Shown here: positions 36,566 to 44,094 of the stretch, piece after piece
Position numbering within the stretch: the first letter of the stretch is position 1
Layout of the letters: each line of letters starts with the position of its first letter
Origin: Neisseria flavescens
GTDB lineage: Bacteria; Pseudomonadota; Gammaproteobacteria; Burkholderiales; Neisseriaceae
Assembly: GCF_005221285.1 (NCBI RefSeq)
Contig: NZ_CP039886.1
Span: 1,054,001 to 1,118,000, forward strand
Length of the DNA stretch: 64,000 bases
Reading direction: 5' to 3'
Position numbers and translations under genes: made by a program
The notes under the pieces: generated by a model
Databases searched by the model: none
What the model was told of the DNA's origin: nothing
Seen by the model: only the letters and a program-made list of their open reading frames with translations

Positions 36566-39431
36566 TCAGAACATACTGCGCACGCCCATATTGACCTGCC
36601 AATTCTGGCGCATCGTGTGCATCGAAGACCTTTGCGCCTCAAAATAAAACTGCCGTCCGTTTTCGGCATTGCGGCGCACCACGCCCAAGCCGTATTCCAA
36701 CCAGCCGCCCCGGTGTTTGAATTCCTCCACGGCAGAGCCGTTGAACCTGTGGCGGATCGTGCCGATAAACTCGCGTTTGTACATCAGCTTGCCGTAGATG
36801 TTCAGCCTGCCGCCGTCCAAACCGTCCACGCCCGCCCGAAAGCCGAACCGCCCCATCAGGCTGCGGAAATTGTCCGTCTCGGCAGACAAGCCGTTTGACA
36901 GCGAAAAGCCGTAGCCGCGCGTAAACCAGTAAGACAACTGCCCTTCCGGCTGCCACCAATAGGTTTTGCCGCCGTCCTGTTTTTCCATCCGCCTGCCGGT
37001 TTCGGCGGAAAGCATATAGGCATTCAGGCGCGCCTCGTCCGATTCGACCCGTTTGCCTGCGTAATTGGTCAGCCCGTAGCTGCCCTTATATCGGGCGATG
37101 TTGGCGACCAAATCATAATAAGCCCTGCTTTCCCGGTTGAGCCAGGTGGAATAAACGCCTGCCGACCTGCCGTAGATTTTGCCGCTGCCGGCGTAGTCTT
37201 CGGGGGTGTAGGACGATTGGAGGTGGCGGAGCATCAGCCCTTTGTAATGAATCCATTTATCGCCGAACCCCGTCCGGTTGAAGCCGCCGGCAAAGCCCCA
37301 ATAGCGGTTGCCGTAACCGCCCACGCGGTAATCGCTGCTGCTGCCGACGAATTTTCCGCCGACGCTTGTTGTCTTCCTGCGGCGTTTCGTCGGCGTGGAT
37401 TTCGCCCATACGCTGCACCAGCGTTTCATCGGAAACCGCGTTCAACTGATATAACGCCTCGCCGAAAAGGACGCTGCTCGATGCGCCCGTCGACAGGGTG
37501 GCCGGGTAGAGGTAGAAGTCCCGCTTGCCGTCTGCGGAAATATTGACCTTTTTGGAATCACCCGACTCGCCCAAGGCAAAACACCACCCTCCCTGTTCCG
37601 TACATTTGACGCGCAGTTCGTATGACGCTTTTGTGTTTTCGGCATCGCCTTTGTTTTCGACCAGCTTTAAAAACTCCCTGCCCGTCGTTTTTGCCTTGGC
37701 ATTGTCTTCATATTCGATAATGTACGTCCCTTCGCTGCCTTTTCGGGTAATCAGCTTGTCCGATTCGCCTTTGACGATGTCGCCATACATTTTGAACACG
37801 CCGCCGTCGCCCTTGAGCTTGCTCACAGACACTTTGACGAATTTATTGCTGTCGCTAAATTCGACCTGCGCGTCTTCCGACAAATCCAACTCTTTCAGCA
37901 TCGAATCATTGGTAACCATCCAGCGCGCGCCGTTGCTCATTTTGAGGTTGACGGTGTTTTTTGTTTTGTCGTCGATTGCGCTGTCTTTAATCCAACCGTT
38001 TTCATCGAAGAAATCTTCATATTCTTTGATTTTTGCTTCGTCTCTCTCAATGCTTTTTATGCTGCTTTCTTTTGATTTCTCTTTTGCTTTTATTTGTTTT
38101 TCTATTTTTTGTTTTTCTTTTTCTGACGAGCCATTTTCATTGAGTTTAGCCAATTCTTCCTTGAGTTTAGCCAATTCTTCATCCAGCTTAGGCAATTTTT
38201 CCTGTTTGCGAACTAGACGTTTCCTTGTACTGTCGATATCTTTTTCCGTGGGCGGTACATTCCCGTCCGCATCCACGGTTAAGGCAAACATATCTTTCCC
38301 TTTGGCAAAGCTCCTTTTCCCGATATGTGCTTCCCCTTCAAAATAAGAATCTTTGTTGGCGAGGTTCACGCTCACGCTGCCGCCGTTGTAGGCGAAAATA
38401 TCGCCTTTGATTTTGACAACCTTGTCTTCCCCGCCGACAACCTCGACTTTGCTGTTTTTCCCGTCAATCGCAAACGCGCTGCCTATGCTTTTGGGTCTGC
38501 CTTGCCCGTCATAAACCGGCGTTGCAACGATATCGACATTCCCACGGAAAATCGCTTCCATTTTGGAGCCTTCCGGAATCTGCTTCTTATTGCCTAGTCT
38601 GCGGCTTGAATAGAAGCCAAAACCGTTTGCTTCCGCCTCTTCCTGTCCGTTCCTATCGATTTTAATGTTTACATCGCCCTTGAACTCCATCGTGGTGATG
38701 CTTGGAAAATCAGGGTTGGGTTTGGTGCTACTATAGTGGTTGGCGGTAATGCCTTGTCCTCTCTCTTTTCCTGATTTGATGTTGATATTCAGCGTCGAGC
38801 CTTCTTCGGAAACAAAATGATAGTTCCCCACTTTTTCACCATTATTAAACAATAGGATACCGTCGTTACTAGAGTCGGAATCCGCATCTATATTGATGGT
38901 GTTGCGCCCTTTAAAGGTAAGCGTCGCCGGCGCCAAGCTTTTGGCTACACTAGTATTGATTCCGTCATAAGACATAATGCCGACATTCGCTTTATGGGCG
39001 GCTATGGTTACGTTTTCAAAAGTAACGTTATTTTTGCCCTCATAGCTTTGATCCGCCAACATCACCGCGCCGCCTCTCTTCTCCCATCTAGCTTTGCTTA
39101 AGTCGTACAAATAACCTGAATGGTTTATCTTTGTTTCAATCGATTTATTGTCAATCGTCGGCGGGGCATCGGCAGAGCCGTCTGCCAATTTGCCTTTTAT
39201 CGTAATGTTGTTCGTACCGCCGTTGGCGGCAATGATGAGGGAATTTAAGGGTTTGACTTCGGTTTCGCCATCGTAAGTGTAGTTGTTCTCTTGCCCTTGT
39301 TTTGCGAGGACGAGGGTGTAGTTGTCTTTCTTCTCTATCGTTCCACTGTTTGCAGCATCCGCCCCTTGAGCGTGCATAGAAGCGGCTGCAAAACCAAGTA
39401 AGATGCATTGAACTGTCTTTTTTTGTTTCAT
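36566..39431 (-). pseudogene. autA: AutA-like autotransporter with frameshift before the beta-barrel
   Basis: A type Va autotransporter. The signal peptide is residues 1-26 (KQKKTVQCILLGFAAASM then an AQGADA-type site). A beta-helical passenger of about 370 residues follows, then a Lys/Glu-rich coiled coil (about 400-460) and a linker. The 12-strand barrel is read in another frame, ending VNMGVRSMF with the terminal Phe recognised by the Bam machinery. The first frame runs from 39431 and ends at 37257 in nonsense. The barrel frame begins near 37373 (VGGKFVGSSSDYRVGG) and ends at 36566. One base lost or two gained at an AACAAG site near 37373 explains the shift. In this state no barrel is made and the passenger could not reach the surface. 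The passenger resembles meningococcal AutA/AutB; that name is inferred. Confidence 0.75.
38140..38181 (-). repeat. Two 21-bp direct repeats inside the autotransporter coiled coil
   Basis: Two adjacent 21-base units (38140-38160 and 38161-38181) differ at the last base. Each encodes one heptad (EELAKLK or EELAKLN), so copy change would lengthen or shorten the coiled coil in frame. Confidence 0.8.
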
Positions 39432-39465
39432 CGGTTTTCCATTTTGATGGTATGTGATTTTTACT

Positions 39466-39494
39466 ATTATATGCTTAAATCATTGACACACCAA
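39466..39494 (-). promoter_or_regulatory. Autotransporter promoter
   Basis: On the minus strand a -35 hexamer TTGGTG (39489-39494) and a perfect -10 TATAAT (39466-39471) are 17 bases apart, ending about 35 bases before the start codon. The T17 tract runs directly into the -35 hexamer. Confidence 0.65.
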
Positions 39495-39509
39495 AAAAAA
39501 AAAAAAAAA
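39493..39509 (-). repeat. Homopolymer T17 tract at the autotransporter promoter
   Basis: Seventeen A on the plus strand (T on the autotransporter strand) end inside the -35 hexamer. Tracts of this length are prone to slipped-strand length change, and the place is that of an UP element. Confidence 0.85.
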
Positions 39510-39544
39510 TGGATTGTTTGATACTCCAATGTTTTTTATATGTT

Positions 39545-40143
39545 TGAGCCCTTTGCAAAATTCCCTAAAATCCCCTAAAGTCCCACCAAGACATTTAGGG
39601 GATTTCTCATGAGAACCTTCTTCCGGCAAACCGCACAAGCCATGATTGCCAAACACATCGACCGCTTCCCTCTATTGAAGTTGGATCAGGTGATTGATTG
39701 GCAGCCGATCGAACAATACCTGAATCGTCAAAGAACCCGTTACCTTCGAGACCACTGCGGCCGTCCCGCCTATCCCCTGTTGTCCATGTTCAAAGCCGTC
39801 CTGCTCGGACAATGGCAGGCACAGCCTCTCCGATCCCGAACTCGAACAAAGCTTCGGTACGCTGCACCGTAAATTCCGCTATGCGTGGGTAGCCTATTTC
39901 GGGCTGATTAAAGTAAGTGCGCAAAGCCATCCGAAGGCGATGTGTTTAAACCTGTTGAAAGCGGCTAACAGGCCAAGTACGCCTGTTGCTGCCTAAAAGG
40001 TGGCCCGGATGCCTGATTATCGGGTATCCGGGGAGGATTAAGGGGGTATTTGGGTAGAATTAGGAGTGATTTGGGGCGAAAACAGCCGAAAACCTGTGTT
40101 TGGGTTTCGGCTGTTTGGAGAAGGACTTTTTTGCAAAGGTCTC
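39545..40143 (+). mobile_element. IS1106-like (IS5 family) copy, internally deleted
   Basis: This copy has both ends: a left end almost identical to that at 36239 (with GAGCCC for GAGACC) and a right end TTTTGCAAAGGTCTC. It is about 600 bases, roughly half of a full IS5-family element, because the middle of the transposase is missing. It lies in the same orientation as the left copy. Confidence 0.75.
39609..39996 (+). pseudogene. IS1106-like transposase with internal deletion and 4-base insertion
   Basis: The N-terminal 75 codons match the left copy through LGQW. A duplicated GGCA (about 39815) then shifts the frame. The shifted frame reads HSLSDPELEQSFGTLHRKF, in which the N-terminal SLSDPELE block is joined directly to the C-terminal QSFGTLHRKFRY block, and runs to KAANRPSTPVAA and a stop at 39996. 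The catalytic core lies in the deleted part. Confidence 0.8.
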
Positions 40144-40173
40144 AGGCCGTCTGAAATTTCAGACGGCCTTTTT
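40144..40173. terminator. Uptake-sequence terminator, formerly of dapC
   Basis: A compact inward uptake-sequence hairpin with a T run abuts the right end of the IS element. It now serves the minus-strand rubredoxin gene and was probably the dapC terminator before the insertion. Confidence 0.8.
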
Positions 40174-40185
40174 AAATCAACCAAG

Positions 40186-40356
40186 TTATATCACGAAATC
40201 CAACAGATAAAAATCTTCTTTGCCTACGCCGCACTCAGGGCATTTCCAGTCGTCGGGAATATCCTCAAACTTGGTTCCGGCTGGCAAGCCGTGCTCTGGA
40301 TCGCCGAGGTCTTCGTCGTAAATCCAGCCGCAAGGGCCGCACATATATTGAGCCAT
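40186..40356 (-). CDS. Rubredoxin
   Basis: A 56-residue iron protein with a single Fe(Cys)4 site. The ligands are C6 and C9 in MCGPCGW and C39 and C42 in KCPECGV. The conserved WIYDEDLGDPEHGLPAGT and IPDDWKCPECG blocks identify a type I rubredoxin. It would carry one electron between soluble partners. The acyl-CoA dehydrogenase-like gene lies upstream on the same strand, but a hairpin separates them, so pairing is only possible. Confidence 0.95.
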   Translation of the reverse strand: MAQYMCGPCGWIYDEDLGDPEHGLPAGTKFEDIPDDWKCPECGVGKEDFYLLDFVI

Positions 40357-40375
40357 TGTGTGTTCCTTCTATTTT

Positions 40376-40413
40376 AAAAGGCCGTCTGAAACCGTATTTT
40401 CAGACGGCCTTTC
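40376..40413. terminator. Uptake-sequence terminator past the acyl-CoA dehydrogenase gene
   Basis: An inward uptake-sequence hairpin with flanking A and T runs lies between the dehydrogenase stop and the rubredoxin start on the minus strand. Confidence 0.75.
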
Positions 40414-40440
40414 GTGTGTTTTATTGTTGATATTTTGAAT

Positions 40441-41532
40441 TTATTGCGCTGCTTCCAAAGTGGCGATTTCTTTACGCAGGTGTTTGATGGCCGGTGTTAC
40501 GATGGCGACGAACATGGCCTCGCGGACGCGGCGTTGCGCCGGACTGCGCATCAGATAACCTTTCGCGCCTGCATGCAATGCGGCAGATTGAGTGGCGTTC
40601 AGTGCCAATACGGCAGCCGCTTCACGCAGTTTTAAGGTTGCCAGCGTGTCAGGTTTGTTGTTCCACGCATCATCGGCAAGGCGTTCGGTTTCCGCCCATG
40701 CGCCGTCCAACGCGGCTTTCAAATCATCGTAGCTGTGGTCGAGGTAAGCGTTCACTTCCGCGTTCACTACATTGGCTATGCGGATAATGTCGAGCGCACC
40801 GTCAATCACACCGGCGCCGATACCTATTTGCAGCAAGATGAAACCGGCTTTAATGGTCGGGATATAAGACTGGAACTGCTCAGGCGAAGCAATCACATCT
40901 TCATCGGGAATAAACACGTCTTTAAAATTCAGGCTGAACGTGCGCGTGCCTTCGAGGGCGCAAAATTCGGGGCAGGCTTGCAGGGTTACGCCTTCCCATT
41001 GGCCGCCGGTGATAAACATCACATAGCTGTCGCCGATTTGGGCGGTATTCGCCCAAATATGGTCTTCGCCGATATTGGATACCCAAGGCAGCGCGCCGTT
41101 GACTTTGTAGCCGCCCTCAACGCGCTCGGCTTGCAGGTTGTGTTTTTCAATGCCGGCGAGGTGTTTGACGGTATTGGACATGCCCGTACCGGCCAAAACT
41201 TTACCCTGCAGAATATCGGCTAAATATTTGTCTTTCACCGCTTGGTTGGGCGATTGGTGCAGATACCACGCGCAAGCCGCCTGACACCATGCGCTGAACG
41301 AAGTGGCGCCGCATTCTTTACCGATTTCGCGCAATACGGCGATTTGCGTTGCCAAACCCAAACCGTTGCCGCCTTCTTCAACCGTACCGGTCGCGGCAAA
41401 ACCGCCGATTTTGCCCAATTCCAGCATAAATTCTTTCGGGTACAGGCCTTTGCGGTCGATGTCGTCCACCAATGGTTTCAGCTTGCTTTTAACAAGTGCG
41501 GCAACATTGTTCAGTAAAGCTTCGCGTGTCAT
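40441..41532 (-). CDS. Acyl-CoA dehydrogenase family flavoprotein
   Basis: A 363-residue flavoprotein with the acyl-CoA dehydrogenase fold: an N-terminal helical domain, a central beta domain (around ALPWVSNIGEDHIWAN) and a C-terminal helical bundle. The conserved TGTVEEGGNGLGL and CSAWCQA-like parts of the first domain match, but no catalytic glutamate of the usual dehydrogenases is obvious. It may be of the flavin monooxygenase-like (SfnB/DszC) side of the superfamily. The substrate is unknown. Confidence 0.75.
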   Translation of the reverse strand: MTREALLNNVAALVKSKLKPLVDDIDRKGLYPKEFMLELGKIGGFAATGTVEEGGNGLGLATQIAVLREIGKECGATSFSAWCQAACAWYLHQSPNQAVKDKYLADILQGKVLAGTGMSNTVKHLAGIEKHNLQAERVEGGYKVNGALPWVSNIGEDHIWANTAQIGDSYVMFITGGQWEGVTLQACPEFCALEGTRTFSLNFKDVFIPDEDVIASPEQFQSYIPTIKAGFILLQIGIGAGVIDGALDIIRIANVVNAEVNAYLDHSYDDLKAALDGAWAETERLADDAWNNKPDTLATLKLREAAAVLALNATQSAALHAGAKGYLMRSPAQRRVREAMFVAIVTPAIKHLRKEIATLEAAQ

Positions 41533-41617
41533 GATTTTTTCCTCTGAATAAGGTTTGAAGCGTAGATGGTTCTACTCATGAATTTTCTTGACAACAAGGA
41601 TATCCTTGCTTTTTACT

Positions 41618-41648
41618 AAAAGGCCGTCTGAATTTTCAGACGGCCTTT
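41618..41648. terminator. Uptake-sequence terminator of the CMD-family gene
   Basis: An inward uptake-sequence hairpin with A and T runs lies just past the stop of the minus-strand AhpD-like gene. Confidence 0.8.
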
Positions 41649-41655
41649 GATGAGA

Positions 41656-42204
41656 TTAGGCAAATGCCTGCAATTCAGGGTTGATTTCAGTTTTGGCAAG
41701 GTTGTTGACGTAGTTGCACAAGGTTGCCAAAGCAACACCCATAACGACTTCAACGGCTTGCTGTTGGTTGTAGCCTGCATCGAAGAAAGCTTTCAGCTCG
41801 TCGTCGGATACCGCGCCTTTTTTCGCCATAATGGCTTGGGTGAATGTTGCCAAAGCACCCAGTTTGGCATCGTCAAACTCGCCTGCAGCCAATGCACGTG
41901 CGGCTTTGATGGATTGCTCGGACAGCAGTTTTTTCAAGGTAGCCAGTTTGGTGTGGCCGGCAACACAGAACCCGCATTCGTTGGTACGGGCGGCAATGAT
42001 TTGGACAACTTCAACTTCGCCGTCAGTCAGGCTGTTGGCCGCATTCAGCTTGCCAACTTCTTGGTAAAACGCCAAAGCTTCAGGCGCATTGGCCAAAACG
42101 CCGATCAGGTTAGGAATAAAGCCGTTGTTTTTCAATACGGCTTCAATGCGTGGTTTAGCAGCTTCAGGAGCGGTTTCAACTGTGTGTATGGTCAAGCGGG
42201 ACAT
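41656..42204 (-). CDS. AhpD-like carboxymuconolactone decarboxylase family protein
   Basis: A 182-residue helical protein of the CMD/AhpD family. The redox motif C77-x2-C80-x3-H84 (ECGFCVAGH) is that of AhpD-type thiol peroxidases/reductases, so a role in peroxide or alkylhydroperoxide defence is likely. The start at 42204 gives the family length; the longer open frame upstream lacks similarity. No ahpC is nearby. Confidence 0.82.
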   Translation of the reverse strand: MSRLTIHTVETAPEAAKPRIEAVLKNNGFIPNLIGVLANAPEALAFYQEVGKLNAANSLTDGEVEVVQIIAARTNECGFCVAGHTKLATLKKLLSEQSIKAARALAAGEFDDAKLGALATFTQAIMAKKGAVSDDELKAFFDAGYNQQQAVEVVMGVALATLCNYVNNLAKTEINPELQAFA

Positions 42205-42304
42205 GTGTATAACCTTCTTATCTGGTGAAATGAAGCGCCCATCATAAGCCATCCGCCTCCATCAGAAAAAGACTTATTGGTTATTTGCCGCGAACCAAAA
42301 GTTA

Positions 42305-42337
42305 TAAGGCCGTCTGAACGGATTCAGACGGCCTTTA
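42305..42337. terminator. Uptake-sequence terminator past ruvX
   Basis: A compact inward uptake-sequence hairpin lies about 13 bases past the ruvX stop on the minus strand. Confidence 0.75.
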
Positions 42338-42349
42338 TAATGAATAATG

Positions 42350-42805
42350 CTATTCTTCGCGGCCATTGAAATACTCTGCCGCGCCACCTTCAAAAAACCC
42401 TTGCAAAATCGCCTGCGCCGCTACTTGGTCAAGTACGGATTTTTGTTTTCGGCCAAACACTTGGGCTTCTGCAAGCAGGCTTTCCGCGTATAGGGAAGAC
42501 ATCCTTTCATCCACCCAATAAACCGGCAAGTTAAAACGTCCGTGCAAACGGCGGCCAAACTTGCGGCTCAAACGGGTCAGCTCATGCTCCGTGCCGTCGG
42601 TATGCGTCGGCAGGCCGACTACAAAATACTTGGGTTGCCATTCTTTGACCAGCTTGGCAATGGCCTCAAATTTTTCATCATTGCTGTTGCCGGTTACCGT
42701 CGCCAGCGGATGGGTCATGCCCAACTCGGCATCGCCCTGCGCCACGCCGATACGCGCCTCGCCGAAATCAAAGGCTAAAACCGTGCCTTTTGGTGCATCA
42801 GGCAT
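42350..42805 (-). CDS. ruvX: Holliday junction resolvase-like YqgF/RuvX
   Basis: A 151-residue RNase H-fold protein, thought to process the 5' end of pre-16S rRNA and also proposed as a Holliday-junction resolvase. The catalytic acidic residues are D13 in AFDFGEARIGVA, the glutamate of WVDERMSS, and the aspartate of VLDQVAAQAIL. I chose the ATG at 42805, which overlaps the end of yqgE by 8 bases; this suits translational coupling. The yqgE-ruvX order is widely conserved. Confidence 0.93.
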   Translation of the reverse strand: MPDAPKGTVLAFDFGEARIGVAQGDAELGMTHPLATVTGNSNDEKFEAIAKLVKEWQPKYFVVGLPTHTDGTEHELTRLSRKFGRRLHGRFNLPVYWVDERMSSLYAESLLAEAQVFGRKQKSVLDQVAAQAILQGFFEGGAAEYFNGREE

Positions 42806-43346
42806 GGCCGACTCCTGAAACCAAGGCATTCGGATTGACGCCCAATTTTTCAAAAGCGGCGGCATAACGGAGTTCGTAAGGCACATCAAAAAGAATATGC
42901 TCGTCCGCAGGAACGGTCAGCCAAACATTTTCTGCCAGCTCGCGTTCCAACTGCCCTTTACCCCATTTTGAATAACCAATGCTGATCAGAGCCTTGTCAA
43001 CCGCACCTTCTTTAGACAAGTTTTCAATCACATCACGCGAAGAAGTCAGCGCGACGTTATCGGTTACCACCATGCTGTTTTGCCAGCGGCCGATCGGCGT
43101 ATGCACGACATAGCCGCGCTCAATCTGAACCGGCCCGCCCATCATCACGTTTTCATGTTGCAGGCGCAGCGGGATATTGCGATCTGCGGCGGCGAAAATC
43201 ATGTCCATGGTAATCGGCGAAGGCTTGTTGATGACGATGCCCAGCGCACCTTCTTCATCGTGTTCGCATACATAAATGACCGTATCCGTAAAAAACGGAT
43301 CGTCCATATGAGGCATGGCAATCAGGAAATGGTTGGCTAAATTCAT
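42798..43346 (-). CDS. YqgE/AlgH family protein
   Basis: A 182-residue member of the YqgE/AlgH family (UPF0301). The beginning LANHFLIAMPHMDDPFFTD, the central VMMGGPVQIERGYVVH and the later IGYSKWGKGQLERELAE are family hallmarks. The molecular function is not established. It overlaps and precedes ruvX. Confidence 0.93.
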   Translation of the reverse strand: MNLANHFLIAMPHMDDPFFTDTVIYVCEHDEEGALGIVINKPSPITMDMIFAAADRNIPLRLQHENVMMGGPVQIERGYVVHTPIGRWQNSMVVTDNVALTSSRDVIENLSKEGAVDKALISIGYSKWGKGQLERELAENVWLTVPADEHILFDVPYELRYAAAFEKLGVNPNALVSGVGHA

Positions 43347-43374
43347 ATTCTTTTAATCTATTAAGCTGATTTTA

Positions 43375-43920
43375 TTATTTTTGTCCGTCGGCAACCGGCG
43401 CGTCCACCACGCATGCACCATAAACCGCGCCGCCTGCCGGTACCGGCGTATCGGTTTTCGCATGGGCAAAACACGATACCGCGCTCAAAGAGTTTTTCGG
43501 CGAGCCTTGAACGATTTTATCGCTGTAGACCAAATAAGCGAAAGACTTACGTTTCGGATCGTAATAACGGATAATCTGCTGGCTCTTAAATGCCATGCTG
43601 GCGCTACGTTTGAACACTTGTCGCGGTTTCAAAACCGCAGACTCGTTATAACGGATGACTTCCGCACTTTGTACACATGAAACCGATGCGTCGCTGGCAT
43701 CTTCTTCCAAATTGACCGTTTCTTTCAAACCGCCTTTTTTCGCGTACGAAATATAACAGGCAACCCCTTGCACATCAGGATCGTCAAAACCTTCCACTTC
43801 AATACGGTCATTTTTACCCAGCATATGAAACACCGTACTGGCGCGTCCGATTTTATCGGTATCGTTACCGCAAGCCGCCAAAACCATGGCGCCCAGCACT
43901 ACTAATAAATATTTTTTCAT
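43375..43920 (-). CDS. creA: CreA family protein
   Basis: A 181-residue CreA protein: an N-terminal signal with lipobox LAAC (C17), then the family core DRIEVEGFDDPDVQGVACYI and the later QIIRYYDPKRKSFAYLVYSD. It is an envelope protein of unknown activity, widespread in Proteobacteria. The putative lipobox makes it a lipoprotein here, unlike the E. coli form. Confidence 0.88.
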   Translation of the reverse strand: MKKYLLVVLGAMVLAACGNDTDKIGRASTVFHMLGKNDRIEVEGFDDPDVQGVACYISYAKKGGLKETVNLEEDASDASVSCVQSAEVIRYNESAVLKPRQVFKRSASMAFKSQQIIRYYDPKRKSFAYLVYSDKIVQGSPKNSLSAVSCFAHAKTDTPVPAGGAVYGACVVDAPVADGQK

Positions 43921-44094
43921 AATATCCTGTCGATGCAGACTGTCAGTTTCCAGGCAGACTTAAATCCCATCCGCCTACTCTATCGTTACTATATAAGACC
44001 GTTCGTCCATATTGCAACCCGATATTATTTTCAGACGGCCTGACAGACAGTATAATCCGTCCTATTGTTCCTACTTTGATAGCAAGATCGAACC

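Larger units (their letters stand above)
36239..40143. mobile_element. IS-bounded autotransporter element inserted behind dapC
   Basis: The outer ends are a perfect 15-bp inverted repeat beginning GAGACCTTTGCAAAA (36239-36253 and complement 40129-40143). AGGCC flanks both ends (36234-36238 and 40144-40148). Joining the flanks with one AGGCC restores a standard uptake-sequence terminator for dapC. Inside are a truncated IS copy, an AutA-like gene on the minus strand and a second, internally deleted IS copy. This supports movement as a unit, or IS-mediated capture, though neither transposase is intact now. Confidence 0.75.

Noticed and set aside
36302..36898. A 198-codon frame joining IS sequence to the antisense of the autotransporter barrel
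   Set aside because: Only the first 53 codons are transposase; the rest is antisense to the barrel and not a fusion protein.
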